Shown here one piece after another: positions 1 through 11,857 of a DNA stretch of 64,000 bases; positions within the stretch are counted from its first letter, which is position 1; each line of letters starts with the position of its first letter. Both the position numbers and the translations under genes were made by a program. Source of the stretch: Plantago ovata (Eukaryota; Streptophyta; Magnoliopsida; Lamiales; Plantaginaceae). The stretch is taken from the NCBI GenBank assembly GCA_028274465.1, contig CM051456.1:112273397-112337396 (forward strand), given 5' to 3'. The notes beneath the pieces are model-generated. The model ran no database searches, was not told the DNA's origin, and saw only the letters and a list, made by a program, of their open reading frames with translations.

Positions 1-388
1 TGGATGAGCTCCGGCTGAGCCGCCCACATTGGATCAGAATTGCATCCAACTCCTCCTTAGTGCAACTTGAAGTCCTAATCCCTGCACTCACTACTCCATT
101 AACAACGTTCTCAGAAGGAGCAGAGACATTACCATTACTACCAGAATGGATGAAATCCGCAGCGATTTTCCGTATTTCCGGCATACCCTTTTCGTTGATT
201 TCATGGCTTTTTCTGTGCTTGATTACAAATATCTCCTTCTTGACATGGATTGGTTCTTGCTCTGGCTTCTTTTTCTCGATCTGGGTTGTCTCGAGTTTCG
301 GCTTTTCAGAAAGCTGGATCGGGGTAGGAGCAGTAAGAGTAGGAGAAGAAGCAGCACAAGCGTTCTTCTTGCTAAAACAAGAACCCAT
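1..388 (-). CDS. At1g65710-like protein, 5' part only (runs off the left edge)
   Basis: The minus-strand frame opens at the ATG at 386-388 and stays open to the window edge (about 129 codons). The product begins MGSCFSKK, with Gly at position 2 as expected for N-myristoylation, followed by Ser/Thr/Lys/Glu-rich low-complexity sequence. Two signatures of a plant-specific family annotated as At1g65710-like or 'serine/arginine repetitive matrix-like' are visible: FVIKHRKSHE near residue 54 and RTSSCTKEELDAILIQCGRL near residue 105. The biochemical role is unknown. Membrane anchoring through the N-terminus is inference. The plus-strand open frames over the same bases are shadows. No second gene lies immediately upstream. 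Confidence 0.75.
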   Translation of the reverse strand, partial: MGSCFSKKNACAASSPTLTAPTPIQLSEKPKLETTQIEKKKPEQEPIHVKKEIFVIKHRKSHEINEKGMPEIRKIAADFIHSGSNGNVSAPSENVVNGVVSAGIRTSSCTKEELDAILIQCGRLSRSSS

Positions 389-2159
389 TTTTCTTGCTAA
401 AACTAGAAAATGTTCATGAAAGTGAAGAAAGATACAGAAGGGTAAGGAGAGAGATAAAGGAACAGAGTTCAAGAAATGGAATGGGGTAATAAAAATGATA
501 CTTCACTTTTTGAAGGCCAAATTCAAATTCTTGACAGAGGGAAGGCAAATGGATGTAGCCGTTAAGTATTTAAAGAAAAGGAACTTTTTTAAATTTTGAT
601 TTTCTTTTTTCTTACTTTTTTATGTCAGAGACAAGATATCATCTAATGACAACATGGTTGGTTTTTTTAGAGGAATATTAGGTGGAATCTTGATCCACAT
701 TTGAAATTGGGTTAACGGTCATGTCACATGTTAATGACATTTCAAGATTTAAGGTAAACTTGGTTAACATTCAAAGTTAAAAAATGCTTGTGTTGGTTTG
801 ATTCTATATTGGGTCTAGTGATGAAGTACCAGACATTGATTTGATTCATTGATTCAAACTTGGTCTTCATGTTCTTGACTACTAGTTTTCTTAATTTGTT
901 TGGTGTTGGTCTTGATTTGAGAGGAAAGATTTGGAATGATGATAAGTGATTGTTCATTATTGGTATGGAAATGGTGATTAAGGATATATATTGTGTTTGG
1001 TAGAAATCATTATTACTTACTTAGGACCACATATATAAATATATAAGAGACAACTATTTAAATTCAGTATCAAATTTAATGGTGGGCTTGCTTTTAACTT
1101 GGTAAATTATCCCATTTGTAGTAAATGCAGTATCACCCCACATTTAAAAGCTTTATACTAAACTAAAGCTAAATTAATGGGAGTAAATACTTCTAATACC
1201 TCACACAAAATCATCTTTCGTTTTCGTGCTAAGTTACCTAAACTTGCAACGAAATGTATTTTACTATGTTGGACTTAACTAGAGTTGATTTTTAAATTCG
1301 TCACTCTCCGACTCTTGACATCTTGCTAGAAGGATTGACAATCTAGACGACGGGAGTGGTTAGGTTTTGGAATGACCATAACGAATAGGGGTTGGGACAT
1401 GTTTTTATGTTTCTCTTGATTATGGGTCTAAACACGCAAATAACAATATGTAATTAGTTTTTTTTTTATTACTGCGAATTAAACGTATGTTTGGAGCTCT
1501 ACTTGGTTTCGCCATCTCATGCTCTTTAGAGCGTGATTTAGAACTCCACTTAAGATGGCCAAATACAAATTTCACTTATCTAAAAAATTGTCACTATTCA
1601 CGTTTCAACCCCATATTGAAAAATCCCTATCGAAATGGAGCTCCAAACAGACTGAAAAAATTTGGGCGTAAATACTTCTAATACCTCAAACAAAATCACA
1701 TTCTCTTCATCTTTTTCTTTTACTAATTTTTTTTAAACGAGTACACCACACAAAAACTCACATATCGTTATTTGCGTGCTTAGACCCCTCCTAACCCTTA
1801 CGTGCATATATTCATGTGAGAACGCGAGTACATTGTACTGGGATCGGATCCATTGTAAATAACTAAATGCTCATCTGTTTTTCTAGATTGTTTACATTTC
1901 TGAATGTATTAAACTAACAATAAACCATGTGACTTTCGTACCTAAATCGCCACTCCCTCACTCTCCAGTCTCCATTCTAGCTGGCGGTTCTTCTTATTTA
2001 ATTTTAATGATTATGAACTATTAACCTTATTTCATGGCTTACAGATGTTACCGTCATTCTTTTTAATAATGGCACAATTGGAAGGAGAGAGGGTCGATTT
2101 TAATTGCCAATGGACTTGTTGGAAGTGTCCTTTCTGACTATTTTTGGTATGAGAAACTC
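389..2159. other. Intergenic, upstream of the At1g65710-like gene
   Basis: No coding frame here is credible. The stretch is AT-rich. It holds an imperfect inverted repeat (1,424-1,452 and 1,762-1,788) and two direct copies of a motif containing GTAAATACTTCTAATACCTC (near 1,183 and 1,667). This is probably a decayed non-autonomous transposon. The promoter of the left gene must lie just above 388, but no confident TATA box was picked. Confidence 0.5.
1424..1788. repeat. Inverted repeat, possible decayed MITE
   Basis: The left arm at 1,424-1,452 (GGTCTAAACACGCAAATAAC core) pairs with the right arm at 1,762-1,788 over about 27 bases with about three mismatches. The spacer is ~310 bp and no clear target duplication was found. 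Confidence 0.4.
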
Positions 2160-2402
2160 AACTTATTCATGCTTAAGACTCAACTAGGCCAATTTTAAGT
2201 TTAGGAATTGATTTGTTCTCTGCAGGGACATTATGTGTTATATGGACTACACCTCTAGTGACCACATTGGGCATGTTTCTCACTATTCCACTTGCCATGG
2301 TAGCGGATATGTTAATCCGCTATTTATATTCTTGGCTCCGTTCAGGTAACTAAAGCACGTCTGTGAATATGTTTGAATTTAACCTCCAAGGCTTTCTCAG
2401 CA

Positions 2403-2735
2403 AGTCATGGCATTTCGCAAAAAGAACTTGAAACAGTGGGACAATAGCATCACCCCACCATCAACCATTTTCCAAACATTCTCCGAATCAATCTCCACCT
2501 CCAGTTTCTGCACGCCATTTTCTTAAGCCAGAGAGAGGCCGTGGGCTAGAGCTTGAAGCTCTGACTCATCAACAGACGGTGTTTGTAACTGCTGGAAAAA
2601 TTCCCATATATATCCAACTCCCTCTTTCGTCACACCGCCCACGGCACCTTGATTTGAGTCAGGTTTTGCATTTCCGTCCGTGCTTAACTTCACCCAGTTA
2701 GGATCCGGACTGCCGGAGGACCCCATCTCAGGCTG
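2403..2735 (-). pseudogene. RNase H-like (RVT_3) fragment from a non-LTR retroelement, copy A
   Basis: A minus-strand frame at 2,523-2,726 reads like the start of a plant LINE-type RNase H domain: WVKLSTDGNAKP, AVGGVTKEG and DESELQALAHGLSLA. It then hits a stop, and a second stretch (EIDSENVWKMVDGG) follows in a nearby frame. In full domains the first block carries the first catalytic Asp and the second belongs to the C-terminal half. No reverse transcriptase is attached and there is no start context, so this is a dead fragment. The copy at 14,789-15,200 has the same structure. Confidence 0.7.
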
Positions 2736-2965
2736 CCCCTGTTCAGCAGCCCACCATTGAAGCCTGTGAACAGGGCAAGCTTCTCATTGTTCTAGTTGTA
2801 CTTGCCTTGGTTTGCCCATCTAACCTAAGTTCGAGCAGGATCTATAAGCTCAAATTTACACATGCTAGCTTACATAACCCCAATGTATACTGTAATTGTA
2901 TTATTAACAAAAATCAAGAATCAATTGGAATTGGCAGAGGCAAATACTGGACGAACACTTCATGA

Positions 2966-3064
2966 TCAGGCTCGAGTAAGTTGATCCAGGATTGGCATCA
3001 AGTCGAATCCAATTACCCGCAACTGTGGGTTAGAGTGATCATGTAGGAGCACATGAGAAGATAT
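2966..3064 (-). other. Exon-like ORF of unknown origin, copy A (shortened)
   Basis: After a good 3' splice site (TTTCCTGCAG) a minus-strand frame reads 32 codons, including HSNPQLRVIGFDLMPILD, and ends at TGA. The copy at 15,389-15,544 reads 51 codons because it has five more bases in the middle, so copy A looks frameshifted. The family was not recognised. It lies downstream of the DUF6598 stop codon and could be an alternative last exon, but the phase from the nearest donor does not fit. Confidence 0.35.
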
Positions 3065-3597
3065 CTGCAGGAAACATGAACACCACAGAATGAATTTGCC
3101 GCTTAATCTGAATGACACATGGAGCAGAATCTATGAATAAGAAACCATAAAAACAAGAAGTCAATCTAAGTCGGGAAAGATTAAAAAAAAAAAAAATGCA
3201 CAAATCATGTTCTTTTGTGGAATTTTATCGAACACCTTGCAAATTTGCAAATGACTGATCCAACATAATACTAGTAAACTTGAGACCTGCCTAATGCATT
3301 CAATAAGAAACCGAAATACAAATGATGAGCAATATACACAGCTGTAAACAGGAAGATAGAACTTAGCAAAGATAAGCCCCTAACCCCTTTTCTTGTATGT
3401 GTGGGGTAAACATCAGGAAATCAAATTTAATTACAATAAAGATAAAGATCCAAAAGGTTAAACACCAGTAACATCATAACTTAGATCACAGTTAGCACAA
3501 ATGCCACTTCAAAACTAGTTTAATTACCACTAATCCTCAAGTTCCAAATATATACTTGTATAAAAATATAAGTCTGATAGGACGATAAGGGACAACA

Positions 3598-6500
3598 TCA
3601 TTTAGTGTTGGGTTGCCAATAAGAATACCTCGACCATTTGACTCCGACTTCTATATTCCACGAGCCAATAGAAGCTGGACGAGTGTCTTCTTCAGTAGTG
3701 ACTTCACCAAACAATTTTCCAGCAGGGAATATCAACTCCTCCTCCAAATTACCGTGCTTTATTTTAAATATAAGCAACCCATCAGATTCAACAGAGATAG
3801 TACGTCGTGAGAGCTGAATCATGTCGCTCTTACCATGAAAGGGCACCTTACCACCTCTGGAGTCAAGTAGAACAACGTCCATGCCCCGTGTGATGTCAGT
3901 ACAGGCAGTAAAACAGCAGTCTGGCTGCTGCTCATCCCTCCTTGTAACCTGCACGGAGATAGTGGCCACAAGGCTGAAGATGACAATGGTACGTGTCAGA
4001 TCCAACAAGTAGGGCTTTTCGATGTCCGGTTTTGTGCACACAAACGGTTTGTCTGTCTCCTTATCTTGAAAGTCTTTCACCTTTTGCATGTCGTTCACTT
4101 TGCCATCCTCACAGCAAATGGATACGCTCAGATATTTGTACTCAGATTCAGTAGTGCTCTTCAACTTCAGGGTTCCTTGTATAACAAGACGATGCGGAGG
4201 AGCCCGAGGAGGAAGGGTAGGACCTGTGAGTAGTAAATATGGATCCTGCGGCATAAATGCATAGCCAGTGATTAATAAGTAGATCACATGCTTACTTTTA
4301 ATCCTAATAAAAGACTGAACTGGAATATGGCAAACGAAATTAATTAGTTTGTTAAAGTGTAAAACTCTCAAGTATAAAAACTTGTCCTGGAAACCAGTGG
4401 CAGCGGCCAACTTACGGTAAAGTACATGCAATTAATTTGACAATAGCCAAACAAATTGAGTTGGGTAAACAAGCATGGATGTTGAAATCTTTCCTAACCC
4501 TTGGAACTTAGAAACTGCTAGTGTAAATAGCTTTTTGACGACCCTTGGAACTGAGTGTACACAAGTAACAAGTAAAGTGTAACCAGAGAAGAAGTATGAG
4601 CTAGAAGCACAATCAATCAAAACTGTGGAGCAAGCATATATGCATAAATGATAATTAGCTAGCCTGCCCAATAATTAGTCGAATCGATCAAAAATTGCAC
4701 GCAAATAAACAATATATCTATAATTGATCATTGCTTCTCAAATTGAATTCTAAAGAAAAAAGAAAAGAATGAAATTAGTCTTTAAGCAAAATACTTGATG
4801 GTACATATAAAGGACTGTAGTGACAAATAGCTTTGTTGGCCTAAGAACTTGATATTCATCAAGGAACTAAAACATGTTGATTTTAGCATTACCCATCCCA
4901 CAGACTATTTAAGTTTCACAGTGACTTCTACATTGTTCATTAACAAATGTTAAATATTGCACCAAGTGCACAGCATAAAATGTAAAAAGATAGCAGGTGG
5001 AGATGATGGTAATTAAGTTACCAGGTTCATCCACAGGGCAAGCTTGTCATTGTTCTAGTTGTACTTGCCTTGGTTTTGCAGCTTAAAGTGTAAGCACACT
5101 ACATTCAAAGAGTTCATGACTTGATTTTAAGCCCATGTAACCTTAAATTCGAGCAGTATCTATAAGCTCAAATTTACAAATGCTAGCTTACATAACCCAA
5201 GTATACTTACTGTAATTGTATTATTAACCCAAGTAACGAGTAAAGTGGAAGCAGAGAAGAAGTATGAGCTAGAAGCACAATCAATCAAACTTGTGGAGCC
5301 AGCATATATGCATAAATGATGCCAGGCACATTCACAACTAAAATTGAATGAATTAGCTAGCCTACCTAATAAGTTAGTCAAATCGATCAAAACATGGCAC
5401 TGATATACTATACCACGCTTTCCGTGCGTGGCAAAAGACTTTATACGACGGCAATTTATGCCTAATTCTTTTACCACAGCTTTTTATGCCACGGGACTGC
5501 TACGCTTTATAAGTGTGGTATATATTTTTTGCCACGCTTTAAAAGTGTGGTATAAAGCCTTATTTGTTGTAGTTAACTTATGGTAAAGCACGTGCAATTA
5601 ATTTTCCAATAGCCAACCAAAAGCATGTATGCTGAAATCTTTCAAAACCCTAGGAACTTAGAAACTGCTTGTGTAAATAAATCTTTGACGAGCCTTGGAA
5701 CTGAGTGTACATAAGTAATGAGTAAAGTGGAACCAGTTAAAGCATAATCAATCAACAGTGTGGAGTGAGCATATAGCATAAATGATACCAGGTGCACAAC
5801 TAAAATTGATGGAATTAACTAAGGGGCCTAATATATAAGTTAGTGGAATGTAAAAGGCTCAATCAAAAGATGCACGCACATTAATAATACATTACATATT
5901 GAAAACAGCATTTGGTTTAGAATCATAATTATATGGGCTAGCTGTTAGTAAACTAAGAAACCAATGTGCATGCATATAACAGAATGTAAGAGTAGAAAAC
6001 AAATGAAATGAACCTTTTGGGTGAGGGTTTGGGGGTTGTTTCTGTTGCGGTTGAAGATAACTTGGTAATCAAATTCAGTTTGGGAATAGACGTGAATGAG
6101 ACCATACACATCCAGTGTATCCATACCCTCTCTAGTAAGTTTGATTGAACATATCTGCACGGTGTGAGGCCGATTACTTACACAAGGAACTGCAGAAAGG
6201 CAAGGCATTCATTCAGTTATTTAAACATGCATACATACATAGATAACACACACATACTTGCATCATTCGGTAGGAATGAATAAGATTAATATTTATAGAA
6301 AAAAAAAACATGGGTAGAAAATAAAGTGCTTACTGTGGAGAGACAGAAACTCAGGGTTCCATGGGAATTTCAAACAAAACGAATCCAGAGCTTCTCCTCC
6401 TTCTTCTTCTTCTTCTTCTTCTTCTTCTTCTTCTTCTTCTCCTCCTCCTTCATCATCATACTCTTCCTCTTCCACTTCCTCTTCCACTTCCTCTTCATCA

Positions 6501-6811
6501 TCATATTCCTCTTCATTTTCCTCGTCGTATATCTTGATCCAGTAATCCTCATCAAATATGTTAATCCAGCGCGTCTCCTCGTTCCGCATCTTATCCATAT
6601 AAATCCTCCAGTGTTTTCCCAAAGGCATCTCCCTCTCAATCATGTGCCACTTCTGGTTCATCATCTCTTCTTTATTTTTCATCAGATCCCTAATAATAAC
6701 TTCGTTCTTAATTCGCATAGCTTTAACACAAGCTTCGGTATGTAAACGAAGTTCATCCCAATTCTCGTTCGCTTCCTTCCAGAGCAACACATCCATGGGC
6801 GTTGTCTTCAT
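3598..6811 (-). CDS. DUF6598-domain protein with acidic tract, copy A (3 exons, 433 aa)
   Basis: Exons join(6811..6334, 6189..6014, 4245..3598) total 1,302 bases with consistent GT-AG phases. Exon 1 encodes a Met-rich, charged N-terminal region (MKTTPMDVLLWKEANE) ending in a long Glu/Asp run from a TTC repeat on the plus strand. Exons 2 and 3 carry the DUF6598 signature: a DVYGLIHV block, NRNRNNPQTLTQ, then DPYLLLTGP, KLKSTTESE, FTACTD, VVLLDSRGGKVP and a C-terminal GVKWSR. DUF6598 is common in grasses and scattered in eudicots, with no settled function. The start is the first ATG below a TATA-like run near 6,862-6,870. The 1.77 kb second intron holds a CACTA-like remnant. Copy B is the frameshifted paralogue, so copy A looks like the functional one. 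Confidence 0.82.
5409..5573. mobile_element. CACTA-type terminal remnant in intron 2 of DUF6598 copy A
   Basis: The stretch is made of short units in both orientations (TACCACGCTTT, AAGTGTGGTATA, TTTTTGCCACG) and ends TTGTTGTAG, which resembles the complement of a CTACAACAA transposon end. Such subterminal repeats are typical of plant CACTA elements. No gene and no clean target duplication are visible. Copy B (17,890-18,049) lacks a 14-base piece. Confidence 0.5.
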
Positions 6812-6854
6812 CTCGCTTGTACCTCGGAAATTTCGATCGCCTCTGGTTTCTTCC

Positions 6855-6875
6855 GTGTGTATATATATTTATGAT
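6855..6875 (-). promoter_or_regulatory. Likely TATA region of DUF6598 copy A
   Basis: A TATATATA run lies about 50 bases upstream of the ATG at 6,811 on the minus strand. The same run stands upstream of copy B (near 19,425). The assignment rests on position and composition only. Confidence 0.4.
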
Positions 6876-7269
6876 TTATTATAATTATAGATTTTTCTTT
6901 TCTCTCTTTGGAGATAATATACTTGTTTGTTACTTGTCAGATTAGTTCATGGCTTGGGCTGGGCCCTTGAGAGCCTCAAGACCAGTATGTTTGGAACTTG
7001 GGCCATTTACTTATGGACCACGTTGCCAGCCCGGGTTATCAATTTGAATAAGGGAAAAATACATAGTATCAATAACAACAACTAATTACATAATAAAAAT
7101 TCACATTCAAATAATATTTATAAAGTGCTCGCTACTTTTTCCCATATTACAAATTCAAAATCTAAAGTTCATTTTTCCCCCAAATCGAATTCTCCACTCT
7201 GGCGAAAAAACTACGGTTCTCCACAATCTTAAGATGCTTTGTTTTGAGTCGTGTAATTGTTCTCCACAC

Positions 7270-7728
7270 CGCGTCACACGCTACGTGTGTGCAACGTAAT
7301 CTTGTAAAATATTATTATTTTATCAAATAATATATTAAAATAAATGGAGTGAATATATAATCTTCACATAATGACTTCAAACGTAATAAAAAAAATAATT
7401 AATTGAGTAATTAAACTTAATATAAATGGTGTGCTATATATGTATATAGTTCTTTTAGTTATACAATTAATAGTTTTGAATTGAACTATATTAGACATAC
7501 GAAAAGTATTCTTCCGATGAGTTAAGAACCATCAGATACATCTCTAGACTTTGGAAACATTCAACTTCAAAATATGCAATGCATCTTTTTCGCATGTTAA
7601 TTGGTATTCTTCATCAGTTGAATATATTGGCAAGTGCTTTATATAAACATTCTAATTTCATAATATGATATTTTTAGTTATTTTTATCGTATGGTTTAAA
7701 AATAATTTAAAGTCAAAATGATCATCGA
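7270..7728 (-). repeat. Helitron-type 3'-terminal segment, truncated copy
   Basis: This 459-bp stretch is a close direct repeat of 8,152-8,609. It starts with a hairpin (CACACG-CTA-CGTGTG) but lacks the CTAG that follows the hairpin in the second copy. The plus-strand start corresponds to the element's 3' end. No coding sequence was seen. Confidence 0.5.
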
Positions 7729-7857
7729 AAAAATCAACAAAATCAAGTGTTACATTTATTATTGGACGGAGGAAGTATATTTTTAAAATTAAGTATAATA
7801 CGTCATACAACTTTATGTTAAAAAATAAAAATTTAAGAGGAGAATAAATAAAAAAGA

Positions 7858-8030
7858 AAAAAAATTACGTCAATAAGATTCGAACCCAACACCTTCAACT
7901 AAAATAATTATACAAATAATAGAGAAAAATCACGCCAACAAGATTCGAACCAAACACCTTCAATAAAAATAATAATAAAAATAATGAAGAAAAATCACGC
8001 CAACATTATTCGAACCCTACATCTTTTAAT
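7858..8030. repeat. Three tandem ~60-bp units with tRNA B-box-like cores
   Basis: The pattern AATCACGCCAACAAGATTCGAACC plus an AT-rich tail occurs three times with small changes. The reverse complement of each core (GGTTCGAATC, with slight variants) matches the RNA polymerase III B-box consensus. No complete tRNA can be folded around any copy. Confidence 0.5.
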
Positions 8031-8143
8031 TAACTAATGGCACATGTACCCACCAGATTAAAATTGGATAAGCAAGATCAACGGATTAAAATTGATTGGT
8101 AGGTCAATCAATTGGGTAAATCAACCTGCTTATTATATTAATA

Positions 8144-8609
8144 CTAGTAATCGCGTCACACGCTACGCGTGTGAAGCGTAATCTTGTAAAACATCATTGT
8201 TTTATTAAATAATATATTGAAATAAATGGAGTGAATATATAATCTTCACATAATGACTTCAAACGTAATAAAAAAATAACTAATTGAGTAATTAAAGTTA
8301 ATATAAATGGTGTGGTATAAATGTATATAGTTTTTGTAGTTATGCAATTAATAGTTTTGAATTGAACTATATTAGACATACGAAAAATATTTTTTCAATG
8401 AGTTAAGAACCATCAGATACATCTCTAGACTTTGGAAACATTTAACTTCAAAATCTGCAATGCATCTTTTTCGCATGTTAATTGGTATTCTTCATTGGTT
8501 GAATATATTGTCAAGTGCTTCATATAAACATTCTAGTTTCATAATATGATGTGTTTAGTTATTTTTATTGTATGATTTAAGAATAATTTAAGGTAAAAAT
8601 GATCATCGA
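8144..8609 (-). mobile_element. Helitron-like 3' end, minus orientation
   Basis: On the minus strand a perfect hairpin (CACACGC with GCGTGTG) is followed by a short spacer and then CTAG immediately before a T (CTAG at 8,144-8,147). A hairpin plus CTRR inserted before T is the hallmark of a Helitron 3' terminus. The element would extend to higher coordinates. Its 5' end was not identified. Confidence 0.5.
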
Positions 8610-10367
8610 CTACTTGGAGTGCTCCTTAGTCCCATTTGTCGTTATTCCGTTAGCACCATGAGCAGGGAAAATATTGTCTTAAGGAGAGATGGTCAAACCA
8701 TCGACTCTACTCGTCAATTTCTTGTTGTTCGTCACCATGACGGAGTTGCTTGAAGAAATGATATTCTGCTCTTTGCGACGTGAAGAAAGAAAGGGAAGTT
8801 TACTTTGTAAATTCATTTGTTGTTGTATTGTATTATATATTAACGTACAAGTTTCATTTACTTTGTTATCTTGTTATCTCTCTCTTGTTCCACCTTCTAA
8901 CTCTTACATTTCCCGCGTGAATACTGATTTTCCAACAAAACATACGGATGATGATATTCTCCAACGGAATTAGAGACAGTCGCGAAAAAGAAGTGGTACA
9001 TGACAATAATTGACATGCCCAGGTTGTAGTGAGAAAAAACAACACAAAACCAAGTCAAAACCCAATCCAAACAACAAAAATAAAAAACAACGGCCAAGAT
9101 AAGACATACAAAATCAAGTACCGGTACTCCCTACTTATTCTAAATAATAATTTCTCCTTTACGGTCTAGAGTTGATTTGACGACTCGTCACTCTTATTTT
9201 TGTCTACTACTCATTAAGTTTGAATCCTATATGTTTAACTTTGAGATGCTAACGGAACAATATACTCCTGTCTTAATTAATTCATGCACTAGTCTAGACT
9301 ACACATATATTGTTAAATTTCATATTCCTTTTAAATGATTAGAAACCTAGCTCTAATTACGATAATTAATTAACTAATTACATGCATGTTAAATGTAAAG
9401 AATGCCTACTGTAATAGTTGTGTGTTGTATATATACTTGGTGATAAAACCAAACAAGCAAATCAACAAAAATAAATGTACTATACTAGTAGAATTCAATG
9501 ATGCTGAAAATAAGTAGTACGAATTCAATGTTGCTCCTGCTGGCTGCTGCAGTTTCTTTTTTGTTTTTATTGAGCATGCCATATCTGCACCAATTCCATT
9601 AGCCTAAAAAAGAATTGTAAAATTAATGTGTACGGATTAAACTGGCACTACATATAAACTTGCATTGCACCAATTAATTTTCATGTGAAAAGAAAATGAC
9701 CTAATTCTCTCTAGCCCTAGCCCCGCCGAGAGAAACCTTCTTCCCGTTTTCCGGTTACCTACTGAATATGTTGTTGGAATTTTGTAAATGTTTCAAAATA
9801 TTTTATTAATATTATTACATTCTAAATATAGCACACTTATAAAAGTATGACTTGGTTTTCCAATGTTCCGGTTCTTTATGTTTTACTCCTTCACAAACCT
9901 ATTTTTAGTATGGGAACATGTCTAAATTGGTTTTGTTATTTATTGACTAAGCTGATCTATTAGGCTATAAATGAAATATTTCTAGACTGCATCAAATAGA
10001 CCGAAATGAAATTCCATCTCCCAAAAAACTTACCAGAAGCTCTTATGTTCCTTCTTTTAATTTTAGAATTTACTTGGGCTAAACACTTTTTATTTCTACT
10101 ATCGGTTTATTACCGAAGAGTGCATTTAATCTTGGGAGGATATTCGATTGTTAGATGAATAATACTTTAGACAGTGCTTGCACGACTTGCACTACTAACT
10201 TCTATACTCTTCTTGTTTTCATCGTTTTCAGGTTTTTGTCAACAATTTAAAGGATTATTTCTAGCCTTTTCTTTGATGCAAACAATATTCTTTACTAAAA
10301 TGATTTCCTAGAGATGTGAAAACTTTAGAAAGAAAATTACCATTTTTTTCAACTCTTCCAACGTCAT
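8610..10367. other. Intergenic, no gene recognised
   Basis: AT-rich sequence without a supportable coding region. A 94-codon frame at 8,689-8,973 has no recognisable domain and no splice partners. Part of the stretch may be the body of the Helitron whose 3' end is at 8,144. Confidence 0.4.
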
Positions 10368-11029
10368 ATGGACCCAGCCACCTCCCGACGAAGTCGACGA
10401 GCTATTCGTCGTCCTCGGCTACAACGTCAAGTCCTGCGACACTACAAGGAAAACTGATTTAAGCGACGGACGCCATCCGTCGCTATATGTTAGCGATTCG
10501 TCGCTAAACACCAATAGCGACGGAAAGCCCGTCGCTAAATAGGACGTCGCGAAAAGTGGCGTCGCTAAAAAATAAAGAGACGGTTAATATTATCCATCGC
10601 TATATGTAGCGACGGTTCAGTTTATCCGTCGCTATATTGTCGTTGACCAACATAGAGACGGATGACTTTATCCATATCTATAAATAGCGACGGATTATGT
10701 TATCCGTCGCTAAAGCTAAGGGACACGTGTCATTCCCTTGCGAGGGGAATTTGGCGACGGATAAACTAATCCGTCGCTAACTTCTCTGTTTTTTTTTTTT
10801 AATTGATTTTTTGTTTTACTGAATTTATGTGAAAAATTGTTATTTTAACTCAAAATTGAGTACGACTAACAAAATATATACGATTGATTCATTTCACGAT
10901 AGTCGAAATTTCAATAAAAAACTAAAAGTGTACGTACAACGAAACTAAAAGGTACGAAGATAATCATTAAAATAAACGAGAATCCTAAAATGTACGGATA
11001 AAGAATAACAATCCTAAAAAGCACTAATC

Positions 11030-11857
11030 CTACGGGCTCTCCATTAACCAACCGACCCCTTCAGCCGTCAACGCCCCATCCCTATGTGCCTGCTCACGGG
11101 TCACGTGGTTCTGCCACGATTCCAGCCACAGATCCCGATGCTCCGGATTGAGGTACCGAACCCATTCTTTATGCCGAAAGTACCTTTCCTTGGCATAATA
11201 AATCGAATGCCTCTGAATCTTTTCCGCCCGGATGTTGAATACCCTCAATATCTCATCCGCATTGGCAGGAGGGACATAGTAGTATTTCTGCAACACAACA
11301 ATCCCACAAAAAATCCCACATCAGTGCCCCACAAGAACAAATGATGTGCGTACACATATGTACAGTAAAGGCAATGCCCCAAGAATAGATACTATAGGCA
11401 ATGCCCAAGAATAGATACTATAGGCAATGCCCCAAGAATAGATAATATAGGCAATGCCCCAATAACAGATAAACAAGTAATGTACGTACACGTATATAAC
11501 TAAGGCAATGCCCCAAGAATTCAATATAGAAATATTCAAGTAAAGATAGTAAAGTACCTGGAATTCTTCCCACAAGTGCTCCTTCACGGGTCGAGGAACC
11601 GTAGCCCACCTTTCTCCGCCACTCCCATGAGGCGTAAAGAACTCTCTTTTCATGAGCATTGTAATCCTTCTAGAAGCTATAGTAGGTTGAAACCTGTCAT
11701 ACATTTTGAAAGATTAAAAAAAGTTGGAGTACCGACAACTATATATACAAGAACAATTAAATACCAATTTATTAAGAACTTACTTAGATCCGTTGGTGGA
11801 CAATACTGGAAGCCCATTGATCCGTCGAGGGCCGCCCGGTTGCTGTGCTTGATCCAT
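11030..11857 (-). CDS. Small En/Spm (Transposase_24-like) protein of the CACTA element, 3 exons, 155 aa
   Basis: Exons join(11857..11784, 11693..11558, 11287..11030) keep phase through GT-AG introns. The product starts MDQAQQPGGP. The middle part has FFTPHGSGGERWATVP followed by RPVKEHLWEEF, which matches the C-terminal region of plant Ptta/En/Spm transposon proteins (a conserved PHG..W..VP then K..LW.EF). The last exon is Arg/Trp-rich (HKEWVRYLNPEHRDLWLESW) and ends in MESP. Family members are much longer, so this looks like a remnant or a minimal accessory protein that may bind the element's ends. A minisatellite sits in the second intron. Expression cannot be judged from sequence. Confidence 0.65.
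11371..11515. repeat. ~28-bp minisatellite within the CACTA gene intron
   Basis: GGCAATGCCCCAAGAATAGA followed by a short AT tail occurs about four times with small variants, plus one partial copy. It lies in the second intron of the small CACTA gene. Confidence 0.75.

Larger units (their letters stand above)
2160..6956. repeat. Segmental direct duplication, copy A
   Basis: Near-identical to 14,629-19,512 (copy B), in the same orientation, about 12.47 kb apart. The common sequence begins at AACTTATTCATG (2,160 and 14,629) and ends at GTTCATGGCTTG (6,956 and 19,512). It holds a DUF6598 gene, an exon-like ORF, an RNase H fragment and an intronic CACTA-type remnant. The copies differ by small indels, for example in the TTC-repeat acidic tract and in a 14-base piece of the intronic remnant. 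Confidence 0.92.

Noticed and set aside
60-419. 119-codon plus-strand frame
   Set aside because: Antisense to the At1g65710-like coding region, whose minus-strand frame matches a known family.
2403-2735. Host gene orthologous to Arabidopsis 'putative ribonuclease H protein At1g65750'
   Set aside because: The locus number fits the syntenic block, but such RNase H genes are LINE pieces and this fragment is duplicated and broken. The coincidence is not evidence of orthology.
6326-6745. Plus-strand frame with a long Phe run
   Set aside because: It is the antisense of the DUF6598 exon 1 acidic tract. The Phe run comes from the TTC repeat. The same holds for 18,809-19,369.
8689-8973. 94-codon plus-strand frame
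   Set aside because: No domain, hydrophobic low-quality composition and no splice or promoter context.
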